DNA of 10,178 nt from JBAVVD01 sp049697115 (GTDB taxonomy: Bacteria; Acidobacteriota; Aminicenantia; Aminicenantales; UBA4085). Shown piece by piece: positions 1-6,743 of the stretch. The DNA is taken from positions 1 through 10,178 of the forward strand of contig JBAVVD010000010.1 of NCBI GenBank assembly GCA_049697115.1, read 5' to 3'. Within the stretch, counting starts at the first letter, position 1; every line of letters begins with the position of its first letter. Position numbers and translations under genes: made by a program. The notes under the pieces are model-generated. The model was not told the DNA's origin. It ran no database searches and saw only the letters and a program-made list of their open reading frames with translations.

Positions 1-438
1 GGAAAAATCTGGCTTGAGGTGATGCTGGTGAAAGGAATCAATGACAGCTCCGCTCATTTAAAAAAACTGAAAGCGGCGATTGACCGGATCAATCCGGACC
101 GCATCCAGCTCAATACGGTTGTCCGCCCCCCGGCTGACAAACAGGCCCGGGCCTTGGATGTGAAGGATCTTAAAAAGATAAAAAATGTATTCGGCCCTCG
201 CTGCACCATCGTCGCGGATTTCAAGAAGAAATACCGAAAATCCTCTTCAAAAGATTTAGCGGAGGCGATTCTCGCTCTGGTTCAACGCCGGCCGGTCACG
301 TCGCGGGACATCTCCGCTTCCCTCGGAAAAGAAGAAAAGGAAATTCTCAAATATCTTGAGCTTTTCTGCCGGCAGGGAAAGATGCGCCGGACGGATTATC
401 ACAAACACCATTATTATGAATCCGCATCAAAGACATAA
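1..438 (+). CDS. radical SAM protein, COG0731-like, C-terminal part (5' truncated by window)
   Basis: The reading frame is open from base 1 to the TAA at 436-438, giving 145 residues of a protein whose start lies outside the window. The first residues (GKIWLEVMLVKGIND) match the late barrel strand of radical SAM Fe-S oxidoreductases of the COG0731/MoaA-like type, followed by the typical 'INPDRIQLNTVVRPP' strand. The CxxxCxxC cluster motif would lie upstream and cannot be seen. After about residue 80 comes a helical tail with a winged-helix look ('RRPVTSRDISASLGKEEKEILKYLELF', then a basic HKHHYYES end), an add-on known in this group that suggests nucleic-acid or partner binding. An in-frame GTG at 19 is not a credible start because the homologous sequence continues upstream. 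Substrate unknown. Family assignment fairly sure, function not. Confidence 0.72.
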   Translation, partial: GKIWLEVMLVKGINDSSAHLKKLKAAIDRINPDRIQLNTVVRPPADKQARALDVKDLKKIKNVFGPRCTIVADFKKKYRKSSSKDLAEAILALVQRRPVTSRDISASLGKEEKEILKYLELFCRQGKMRRTDYHKHHYYESASKT

Positions 439-502
439 AAATCTTTTTGGTTCTCCTCCATTTTGAGTGAATTCATTTAAAGATGATAATCGGAGTTTCC
501 AC

Positions 503-1012
503 ATGAAAGATATTCATGAATACACAAGAGAAGAACTGCGGGAGCTTCTCAGAGACGGCGCTTTAAACTGGCTGGCCCACGACGGACTCTGGTTTCGGGC
601 TGTGGAAGAGAAATTCGGGCTGGAAACAGCCATTGAACTTGACCGGATAGCCTGGGAATCTTTTACAGTCATCGAGGCCAAAAGGATTATGAAAAGGCTG
701 CAAATGAAGCCGGGAGGAGGAATTCCCGCTCTGATGGAGGCCTTAAAATTCCGGCTTTATGCCCACATCAACATCCAGGAAATTAAGGAAGCCAACGACA
801 GCCGCTGCCTCTTTCAGACGAAAAGCTGCCGGGTTCAGGAGGCCAGAAAGCGGCAGGGCCTTCCCGATTTTCCCTGTCAGTCCGTGGGCCTCATCGAATA
901 CAGCGGATTTGCGCGAACAATCGATCCCAGAATCAAAACAACCTGCGTCGTCTGTCCCCCGGACCCCCATCCCTCGGACCTCTGGTGCGCCTGGGAATTC
1001 AAGATGGAATGA
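503..1012 (+). CDS. DUF6125-like small cysteine-rich cytosolic protein
   Basis: A 169-residue soluble protein with no signal peptide or membrane segment. The ATG at 503 is preferred over an in-frame GTG at 467 because a GGAG (492-495) sits 7 nt before it and MKDIHEYTREELRELL is a normal N-terminus for the family. The N-terminal 95 residues are helical. The C-terminal part carries six cysteines (C102, C109, C125, C148, C151, C162) in a pattern CxxxxxxC, GLPDFPC, FA.TIDPRI, CxxCPPDPHP, CAWEF that I recognise as DUF6125, distantly like the L-2-amino-thiazoline-4-carboxylate hydrolase/4-vinyl reductase fold. The Cys/His cluster suggests metal binding or redox activity, but no reaction can be named. 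It starts 64 nt after the radical SAM gene on the same strand and may be co-transcribed. Family call moderate, function unknown. Confidence 0.7.
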   Translation: MKDIHEYTREELRELLRDGALNWLAHDGLWFRAVEEKFGLETAIELDRIAWESFTVIEAKRIMKRLQMKPGGGIPALMEALKFRLYAHINIQEIKEANDSRCLFQTKSCRVQEARKRQGLPDFPCQSVGLIEYSGFARTIDPRIKTTCVVCPPDPHPSDLWCAWEFKME

Positions 1013-1100
1013 ATATATGAGACCCGACGCGCACGGCACCGCAAGAATCTTTCCGGGGACGTATGGGACTATTGAGAAAAATGAAGTAATGGGGCCGCCG

Positions 1101-1176
1101 CTTAATAATTTAAAGTTAAATCTCCTTTTTTATTTCAATTTATATTGACATTCCGCCTTTATTACTTAATAATTAA
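1101..1176 (+). promoter_or_regulatory. AT-rich operator region with repeated dyads upstream of the lrp-like gene
   Basis: Several short inverted repeats cluster here: ATTTAA-AG-TTAAAT (1108-1121), TCAAT-TTAT-ATTGA (1135-1148, overlapping the -35 box) and TTAAT-A-ATTAA (1166-1176, overlapping the -10 box). The 10-mer CTTAATAATT occurs exactly at 1101-1110 and 1165-1174, 64 bp apart, about six helical turns. Base composition here is far more AT-rich than the flanking genes. Lrp/AsnC proteins commonly bind several phased, degenerate, AT-rich dyads and repress their own promoter, so this is the likely autoregulatory operator. That function is inference; the repeats are visible. Confidence 0.45.
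1145..1173 (+). promoter_or_regulatory. sigma70-type promoter for the lrp-aminotransferase-lyase unit
   Basis: A perfect -35 TTGACA (1145-1150) is followed by a 17-nt spacer and a -10 AATAAT (1168-1173, five of six matches to TATAAT). The predicted transcription start is near 1180, only about 11 nt before the TTG start at 1191, so the leader would be very short. The dyads described at 1135-1148 and 1166-1176 overlap the two boxes, as expected of repressor sites. Confidence 0.6.
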
Positions 1177-1190
1177 AACTCGGGTTTAAA

Positions 1191-1685
1191 TTGAATCTCG
1201 ACAATTTCGACAAAAAAATATTAGATCTCCTCTCCACCAACGCCAAAATCTCTAATGCCGCCCTGGCCAGAGAGATCGGCCTGACCCCTCCGGCCACGCT
1301 GGAAAGGGTGAGAAAGCTCGAAAAGAATGGTTTCATTTTGGGTTATAAAACTGTCCTGGATAAGAACAAGCTGGGAAAAGGACTCACCTGTTTCGTCGCC
1401 CTCCATCTGGCCCATCACAACAAGCAAAAGGTTTTTCAACTCGTTGAAAACAGCCTGAAGAAATATGAAGAAATCGAAGAAATCCATCTGGTCACGGGAC
1501 GGTATGATTATTTGATCAAAATCCATTTGAAGAACGTCGAGGAGTTGAGAGAATTCATCATTGAAAAGCTAACGAAACTTGGATTCATCAGTAAAGTGGA
1601 AACATTTGTGGCCATTTCATCTTTAAATAATGCAAACTTCAACTTAGTGCACAACATCCAAACCTCGGGAGTCAAAATATCTTAA
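1191..1685 (+). CDS. Lrp/AsnC family transcriptional regulator
   Basis: A 164-residue protein of normal Lrp/AsnC length. The winged helix-turn-helix (about 4-60) shows the hallmark 'LDNFDKKILDLL', 'NAKISNAALAREIGLTPPATLERVRKLEKNGFI' pattern. The RAM ligand-binding/oligomerisation domain (about 66-145) contains TGRYDYLIKI at 102-111, the site where amino acids bind in this family. The TTG start is effectively forced: there is an in-frame stop (TAA) at 1170-1172, no other initiation codon before the conserved domain, and no internal methionine. Ribosome binding is weak (GGG at 1182-1184), suggesting low or controlled translation. It leads a same-strand unit with a PLP aminotransferase (35-nt gap) and a PLP lyase, so it probably senses an amino acid degraded by them and controls the shared promoter. 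The effector cannot be read from the sequence. Confidence 0.92.
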   Translation: MNLDNFDKKILDLLSTNAKISNAALAREIGLTPPATLERVRKLEKNGFILGYKTVLDKNKLGKGLTCFVALHLAHHNKQKVFQLVENSLKKYEEIEEIHLVTGRYDYLIKIHLKNVEELREFIIEKLTKLGFISKVETFVAISSLNNANFNLVHNIQTSGVKIS

Positions 1686-1720
1686 AGCGAGCCGATTAAA
1701 TTTAACATTTGAGAGGCCTT

Positions 1721-2806
1721 ATGATTCAAGCTAAAGACTACATCCAAAAAATCCAACCCTACAAACCGGGCAAACCCATCGAAGAAGTCATCCGCGAGCT
1801 TCATCTCAAGGGTGAAGTGATCAAGCTGGCGTCCAACGAAAATCCCTTGGGGCCTTCTCCTCTGGCCATAAAGGCCATGAAAAAAGCCATCCGAGAATCT
1901 GCCCTCTACCCCGACGACAACTGCTACTATCTCAAGAATGCGCTGGCCAAGAAACACAACATCAACAGCGATGAAATCATCGTCGGCAACGGCTCTGTTG
2001 AGATTCTTCCGCTTCTCACCCTGGCCTACCTCAGTCCGGAGGACAGCACGGTTGTCAGTGAAAGCGCTTTCATCTGGTTCAAGATTGCCGTGAATATTGC
2101 CGGCGGCGAGCTCATCGAAGTGCCCATGAAAAACTACACCCATGACCTCAAAGCCATGAAGGATGCCGTAAAGAAAAATACACGGCTGATATTCATCGCC
2201 AATCCAAACAATCCGACAGGCACCATGGTGACCAAAGAAGAAGTCGACGACTTCTTCCGGGACATTCCCGATCACACCCTGGTGGTTATGGATGAGGCCT
2301 ATTACGAGTACATCAACGACCCGCGCTACCCGGATTCATTCCAATATTTGAGAGATAGAAAAAACATCCTGATTCTCCGCACTTTTTCCAAGATATTCGG
2401 GTTGGCAGGAGTCCGGCTGGGATACGGATTCGCCGTAAGCTCGGTCATCTCCAACTTAATGAAATTGAGAATCTCCTTTAATGTCAACCGGATCTCCCAA
2501 ATAGCCGGCATTGCCGCTCTCGAAGATTATGACCATATCCGAAAAGGATGTGAGGTGAACGAGGCGGGCAAAAAATACCTCTACGAGGCCTATCAAAAAC
2601 TCGGGCTTTTCTACCTCCCCACATACGGCAATTTTATTTTTGTCGACTTCGGCCGTGACAGCCAGGCCATCTTTGAAGCTCTCCAGAGAAAGGGAGTCAT
2701 CACCCGGACCATCAAAGAATATGGTTTCCCCAATGCCTTGCGGATCACCATTGGAACCGAGCCTCAGAACCGCCGTTTGATTCAGACGCTAAAAAATATT
2801 TTGTAA
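1721..2806 (+). CDS. HisC-like class I/II PLP aminotransferase (histidinol-phosphate or aromatic amino-acid aminotransferase)
   Basis: A 361-residue fold-type I PLP enzyme. Visible HisC-type motifs are LASNENPLGPSP (36-47), IANPNNPTGT (159-168), D191 in DEAYYEY contacting the PLP ring nitrogen, Schiff-base K224 in RTFSKIFGLAG, R232 in GVRLGYG, and R341 in ALRITIGT binding the substrate carboxylate. The ATG at 1721 is chosen over an in-frame TTG at 1709 because AGAGG (1712-1716) is its ribosome site, at a short 4-nt spacing. HisC-family enzymes transfer the amino group from histidinol phosphate or aromatic amino acids to 2-oxoglutarate. No other his gene is nearby, and the gene sits between an Lrp regulator and a tyrosine phenol-lyase-like enzyme, so an aromatic or general amino-acid aminotransferase role is at least as likely as histidine biosynthesis. 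Family sure, substrate uncertain. Confidence 0.85.
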   Translation: MIQAKDYIQKIQPYKPGKPIEEVIRELHLKGEVIKLASNENPLGPSPLAIKAMKKAIRESALYPDDNCYYLKNALAKKHNINSDEIIVGNGSVEILPLLTLAYLSPEDSTVVSESAFIWFKIAVNIAGGELIEVPMKNYTHDLKAMKDAVKKNTRLIFIANPNNPTGTMVTKEEVDDFFRDIPDHTLVVMDEAYYEYINDPRYPDSFQYLRDRKNILILRTFSKIFGLAGVRLGYGFAVSSVISNLMKLRISFNVNRISQIAGIAALEDYDHIRKGCEVNEAGKKYLYEAYQKLGLFYLPTYGNFIFVDFGRDSQAIFEALQRKGVITRTIKEYGFPNALRITIGTEPQNRRLIQTLKNIL

Positions 2807-2840
2807 AATCAAATTTAGGGAATAACTTTAAGGAGGTCCA

Positions 2841-4286
2841 ATGCTTTTAAAACTTTCAAATGGGAGAGAATTCCCCGTCGAAATGCACAAAACTCGAATG
2901 GTTCAAAAAATCTCACTGATTCCGTCCGTTGAGAGATTGAAGGCCATCGAGGATGCCGGCTATAATACCTTTCAGCTCAAGACGAAAGACGTCTTTCTGG
3001 ACATGCTCACGGACAGCGGCGTCAACGCCATGAGCGACAATCAATTTGCCGGTTTTATCAAAACGGACGATGCGTACGCGGGAAGTATGACGTTCTATGA
3101 GTTCGCCGAGGTGGTCGAGGACATTCTCGGTTACAAGTATGTGATGAATGTCCACCAGGGAAGGGCGGCCGAACACCTCCTGGTCAAGGTTTTTGCCAAG
3201 CCGGGAGATATCGTTCCCACGAACTATCATTTCACCACAACCAAAGCCCATATTGAACTCCGGGAAGCCGTCTGTCTGGAAATTTACACAGATGAGGCCA
3301 TCAAAACAGAAAGCACAAACCTGTTCAAAGGAAATATCGACATCCAGAAGTTGGAGGCGACGATCAAGGAAAACGGGGCCGCAAAGATCTCTTTTGTCCG
3401 CATGGAAGCGACAACGAATCTGATCGGCGGCCAACCTTTCTCCATGGCCAATCTCAAAGCCGTTAGAGAAATTTGTTCCAAGCACAATATTCTTCTCGTC
3501 CTGGACGGCAGCCTGATCAGCGAAAATGCCTATTTTATCTGGAAGAGAGAAAAAGAATATGCCAACAAAACCGTGGCGGAAATTGTCAAGGAGATGTGCA
3601 GCCTTTCTGACATCTTCTATATGAGCGCCAGAAAGAACACCTGTGTCCGGGGCGGATGCATCGCCACAAATAACGAAAAGCTTTTCCGAATGCTGGAGCC
3701 CTGGCTTCCCGTCTATGAAGGCTTTTTCACTTACGGCGGAATGTCCATGAGAGAGATTGGAGCCATGTCCGTCGGAATGAGAGAAATGGTCGATCCGGAC
3801 ATGGCCGGCTGCTCCATCGAGCAGATTAAATATTTTGTGGAAAGGCTTCAGGAGACGAAAATCCCGGTCGTCACACCTCCCGGCGGACTGGCCTGTCATC
3901 TGGACGCCATGAAATTCCTGCCCCATATCCCTCAAACACAATACCCGGCCGGTGCATTGTGCGCGGCGCTTTATCTGACCTCCGGCGTGAGGTCGATGGA
4001 AAGAGGCACGATCTCCTGCGACCGCAATAAAGACGGCAATGAAGTATATGCCGATATCGAGCTGTCCAGAATCGCCCTTCCCCGAAGAGTCTATTCGGTC
4101 TCCCATATTGAATTCATCATTGACAGATTGAACTGGCTTTACAAACACAGAGATCTGGTCAAAGGGCTGAAATTTGTCTCCGAGCCGCCCGTTCTCAGAT
4201 TCTTTCTCGGAAGGCTGGAGGCTCTCGACAACTGGAGCAAAAATTTCGTCGACGCATTCAGAAAAGATTTTGGGCCGGACTTATAG
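2841..4286 (+). CDS. PLP-dependent beta-eliminating lyase, tyrosine phenol-lyase/tryptophanase family, divergent
   Basis: A 481-residue fold-type I PLP enzyme, collinear with tyrosine phenol-lyase (TPL) over its full length plus about 20 extra C-terminal residues. Shared motifs: DAGYNTFQL (38-46), LTDSGVNAMSD (56-66), DAYAGS with Y79 (general acid in TPL), HQGR (105-108), TTNLIGGQP (191-199), D222 binding the PLP nitrogen, K265 in MSARKN as Schiff-base lysine, SGVRSMERG with R388 (equivalent of the phenol-recognising R381 of TPL) and PRRVY (414-418) for the substrate carboxylate. R388 makes it TPL-like rather than tryptophanase-like. Departures: L225 replaces the Arg (R217 TPL/R226 tryptophanase) contacting PLP O3', L350 replaces the conserved His of GGH, and D77 replaces the K+-site Glu. 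The expected family reaction is beta-elimination of an amino acid to pyruvate, ammonia and a leaving group. Strong ribosome site TAAGGAGGT ends 3 nt before ATG. 34 nt after the aminotransferase. Confidence 0.85.
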   Translation: MLLKLSNGREFPVEMHKTRMVQKISLIPSVERLKAIEDAGYNTFQLKTKDVFLDMLTDSGVNAMSDNQFAGFIKTDDAYAGSMTFYEFAEVVEDILGYKYVMNVHQGRAAEHLLVKVFAKPGDIVPTNYHFTTTKAHIELREAVCLEIYTDEAIKTESTNLFKGNIDIQKLEATIKENGAAKISFVRMEATTNLIGGQPFSMANLKAVREICSKHNILLVLDGSLISENAYFIWKREKEYANKTVAEIVKEMCSLSDIFYMSARKNTCVRGGCIATNNEKLFRMLEPWLPVYEGFFTYGGMSMREIGAMSVGMREMVDPDMAGCSIEQIKYFVERLQETKIPVVTPPGGLACHLDAMKFLPHIPQTQYPAGALCAALYLTSGVRSMERGTISCDRNKDGNEVYADIELSRIALPRRVYSVSHIEFIIDRLNWLYKHRDLVKGLKFVSEPPVLRFFLGRLEALDNWSKNFVDAFRKDFGPDL

Positions 4287-4363
4287 TTGACATTCCCCTG
4301 ACTTCATTCGTTCGTCCGAGCTTCCTCTATATTCTTTAGGCGGGTCTTCCTCTTCCTCACTTC
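4287..4363 (+). terminator. possible Rho-dependent termination region (G-poor, pyrimidine-rich)
   Basis: Between the lyase stop and the channel promoter lies a C/T-rich stretch with few G residues and many YC dinucleotides, especially 4321-4330 and 4345-4363. There is no stem-loop followed by a U tract, so intrinsic termination is not supported. Such bubbles of C over G are the usual signature of rut sites. This is a composition argument only. Confidence 0.25.
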
Positions 4364-4384
4364 TCAGGGTATAATAGACCCTGA
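4364..4384 (+). promoter_or_regulatory. perfect 21-bp dyad (7-7-7) covering a consensus TATAAT box
   Basis: TCAGGGT (4364-4370) and ACCCTGA (4378-4384) are exact inverted repeats separated by 7 nt. The -10 hexamer TATAAT (4370-4375) lies inside, and the right arm abuts the ATG at 4385. No good -35 is visible at 16-18 nt. A predicted start of transcription near 4382 would give an mRNA with only 2-3 untranslated bases. The dyad looks like a repressor or activator operator for the channel gene. In read-through RNA from the lyase gene it would instead form a hairpin directly before the AUG. Which is right cannot be told from sequence alone. Confidence 0.5.
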
Positions 4385-5365
4385 ATGTGGAAACCTGTAG
4401 CGCTCCTCCTTTGCGTCATTCTCATAGGCACCATTGGATACATTCTCCTGGAGAATTGGTCCTTCCTGGATTCTCTCTATATGACCATCATCACCATCTT
4501 CACTGTCGGTTTCAAGGAAGTTAAAGAACTGACTCCCCAAGGGCAAATTTTTACAATCTTTGTTATTCTCGGCGGAGTGGGAACGGCCATCTTTGCCTTC
4601 ACCAAGTTCGGAGAGATCGTTTATGAGGGCGGAGTCCACAGGTTCTGGCGGAGAAGAATCATGGAAAGAAGACTTGAAAATTTAGAAAATCATTACATTA
4701 TCTGCGGCCACGGAAGAATGGGAAGAATCGTCCGGGAACGGCTGGAGGAAGAACATTTGCCTTTTGTTGTGATCGATAACAATGAAAAGAAATTTGAGGA
4801 CCTCAAAAAAAACAATAAATGCTGCTTCATCGAGGGGGATGCCACCCATGAAGATGTCCTTCTGAGGGCCGGAGTGAAAAAGGCCAAGGGACTCGTCGCC
4901 CTTCTTCCCACCGATCCCAACAATCTCTATCTTGTCATGACCGTCCGGCTGCTCAACCCCTCGATTTTTGTCCTCTCCAAGGCTCTGGAAGAAGAAGGCG
5001 AGAAGAAAATTCTCCAGATCGGGGCCAACAAAGTGGTCACCCCTTATACGCTCAGCGGTTTAAGAATTGCCCAGGCGCTGATCCGGCCGACGGTCGTCGA
5101 TTTTGTCGACCTCATCATCCGGCGGAAAGAGCTGTCTCTCTACATGGAAGAATTTGTCGTGAAAAAGAACACCCGGATCGAAAACAAAACGCTCAAAGGC
5201 TGCAATCTCCGTCAAGAGGCCAACGTGATTGTCGTCGCGATAAAAAAGCCCGGAGAAGACATCGTTTTCAATCCGTCTCCCGATATCCAGATAGAGATGG
5301 GAGACACCCTACTGGTCCTCGGGGATAAAGAAGATATCGCAAGATTCGAAAAAAAATACCTTTAG
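4385..5365 (+). CDS. two-TM potassium channel with cytosolic RCK (TrkA-N/TrkA-C) domain, MthK-like
   Basis: A 326-residue inner-membrane protein. TM1 spans about 5-22, the pore helix about 28-39, the filter is TVGFKE (40-45) and TM2 about 54-73. A basic linker (HRFWRRRIMERR) leads to the RCK-N Rossmann domain: HYIICGHGRMG (103-113), with the GxGxxG turn and acidic D131 after strand 2, then GDATHEDVLLRAGV (151-164). RCK-C occupies about 245-326. This is the MthK-type layout: four pores gated by a ring of RCK domains that bind Ca2+, nucleotides or other ligands and pass K+. The usual GYG filter reads G-F-K here, so selectivity may differ. The start is firm: a TGA stop lies immediately upstream in frame (4382-4384) and the next Met is M33, inside the pore. 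There is no SD, consistent with a leaderless transcript. Confidence 0.88.
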   Translation: MWKPVALLLCVILIGTIGYILLENWSFLDSLYMTIITIFTVGFKEVKELTPQGQIFTIFVILGGVGTAIFAFTKFGEIVYEGGVHRFWRRRIMERRLENLENHYIICGHGRMGRIVRERLEEEHLPFVVIDNNEKKFEDLKKNNKCCFIEGDATHEDVLLRAGVKKAKGLVALLPTDPNNLYLVMTVRLLNPSIFVLSKALEEEGEKKILQIGANKVVTPYTLSGLRIAQALIRPTVVDFVDLIIRRKELSLYMEEFVVKKNTRIENKTLKGCNLRQEANVIVVAIKKPGEDIVFNPSPDIQIEMGDTLLVLGDKEDIARFEKKYL

Positions 5366-5399
5366 AAATAATGCATGAATCCCAAAAGGAGGTCTTATA

Positions 5400-6743
5400 A
5401 TGCCTAAATCCCTCGCCTTTCTCCTTTCCGTTTTTCTCCTCCTCGTCCTCCCTTCCTCAGCCCGAAGTTCCAGCATTTTCCCCTATAATTACACGATCGA
5501 GGAGTTGGAAAATGGATTGAAGATTGTTTCCATTCCTCTCTCCAATCCCCACATCATCTCTTACTACACCATCGTCCGCTCGGGATCCAGGAATGAAATT
5601 GAGCCCGGAAAGTCCGGGTTTGCCCACTTCTTTGAGCATATGATGTTCAAAGGAACGAAACAAGTCCCGCGGACAGCCTATGACGAATTCCTGACTCTGC
5701 TGGGAGCCGGAACCAATGGCTACACGTCCGATGATTACACCTGCTACTTTGTTGTTTTCGCCGGCCGCGAGAACCTGGAAAAGGTGGCCCGGACAGAAGC
5801 CGACCGGTTCATCAACCTCACCTACGATGAAGAAATGCTCAAAACAGAAGCGCCTGTCATCGAAGGCGAATACTATACCAGCGTCTCCAATCCTGACCGG
5901 CGGCTCGCTGAGCTTCTCAGAGATACGGCCTTTGAAGAGCATTCCTACAAACACACCACCCTCGGCTATCTCAGAGATATCCTGGACATGCCCAATCAAT
6001 TTGAATACAGCCGGCTGTATAAAAATCGCTTCTATGCGCCGGACAACTCAATCCTCCTTGTTGTGGGTGACTTTGACCATGATCAGCTCATGGCCTATGT
6101 GAAAAAATATTACAGCGGCTGGGAGAAATCGAATTATACGCTGCAGACTCCCGAAGAGCCCCCTCAGACAAAGCCGAAAAGAGGACATCTCGCCTGGCCG
6201 ACAAAAACACTGGCGCGAATCGCCGTCGCTTTCCACGGACCGGCCTATTCGGACGCAGTTATCGACAAGGCCACCTTGGACCTTCTGGCCGAAATCTCCT
6301 TTTCTCCTTCTTCGCCTCTTCATCAGAAGCTGGTCATCGAAGAGCAGAAATGCCAGTCTTTACGCGCCAGCTTCTCCGACAGAAGAGATCCTTTCCTTCT
6401 GATTTTTAATGCCGTGGTTAAAAAGGATGAAGATCTCCCCTACGTGGAGAACGAAATTTTAAAAGAACTGGAACGGATCAAAAATGAGCCTGCGGACTCT
6501 CAAATTCTCGCCGACATTAAATCCAACATGAAATATTCCATGGCCAATGAGCTGGGGACGACGGACGGAGTCGCAGGAACCCTGGCCTTTTACATCAATC
6601 TGGCCACTGACCCGAGCACCCTCAATAAGCTGTTCAATCTCTATGAGAAAGTGACTCCTCAGGACATTCAGAATGCGGCTAAAAAATATTTCAAGCCAGA
6701 GAACAGCACTGTCGTCACTTTAACAGGAGGGAATTCCAAATGA
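5400..6743 (+). CDS. secreted M16 family zinc metallopeptidase, catalytic subunit
   Basis: A 447-residue M16 (pitrilysin/insulinase) peptidase with a Sec signal peptide: K3, hydrophobic core 5-18, then PSSARS, with cleavage likely near 21-24. The inverted zinc motif HFFEH is at 76-80 (H76 and H80 bind zinc, E79 is the base). The third ligand E157 (VIEGEYYTS) lies exactly 76 residues after H80, the family spacing. The C-terminal M16 domain has SSPLHQKLVIEEQKCQSLR where active single-chain enzymes or partner subunits have LRE..G..Y, so the substrate-binding Arg/Tyr pair is missing. It should need the next protein as partner. Likely periplasmic, cutting short peptides. A strong SD AAGGAGGT (5386-5393) sits 6 nt before ATG. 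It is 34 nt after the channel gene and its stop overlaps the next start. Confidence 0.92.
   Translation: MPKSLAFLLSVFLLLVLPSSARSSSIFPYNYTIEELENGLKIVSIPLSNPHIISYYTIVRSGSRNEIEPGKSGFAHFFEHMMFKGTKQVPRTAYDEFLTLLGAGTNGYTSDDYTCYFVVFAGRENLEKVARTEADRFINLTYDEEMLKTEAPVIEGEYYTSVSNPDRRLAELLRDTAFEEHSYKHTTLGYLRDILDMPNQFEYSRLYKNRFYAPDNSILLVVGDFDHDQLMAYVKKYYSGWEKSNYTLQTPEEPPQTKPKRGHLAWPTKTLARIAVAFHGPAYSDAVIDKATLDLLAEISFSPSSPLHQKLVIEEQKCQSLRASFSDRRDPFLLIFNAVVKKDEDLPYVENEILKELERIKNEPADSQILADIKSNMKYSMANELGTTDGVAGTLAFYINLATDPSTLNKLFNLYEKVTPQDIQNAAKKYFKPENSTVVTLTGGNSK

Noticed and set aside
759..1148. + strand frame overlapping the DUF6125-like gene
   Set aside because: Low-complexity Arg/Pro/Ser-rich translation in another frame of a gene with a recognised family pattern. 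It would also run through the promoter region.
1682..2275. Open frame of 197 codons on the - strand over the aminotransferase
   Set aside because: Antisense shadow of a conserved enzyme, with no family pattern.
2913..4148. Long open frame of 411 codons on the - strand across the lyase gene
   Set aside because: It is antisense to a clearly conserved PLP enzyme, has no recognisable protein pattern or ribosome site, and is explained by the codon bias of the + strand gene.
4287..4292. Perfect TTGACA directly after the lyase stop as a -35 box
   Set aside because: No acceptable -10 lies 15-19 nt downstream; the TATATT at 4328-4333 and TATAAT at 4370-4375 are too far away.
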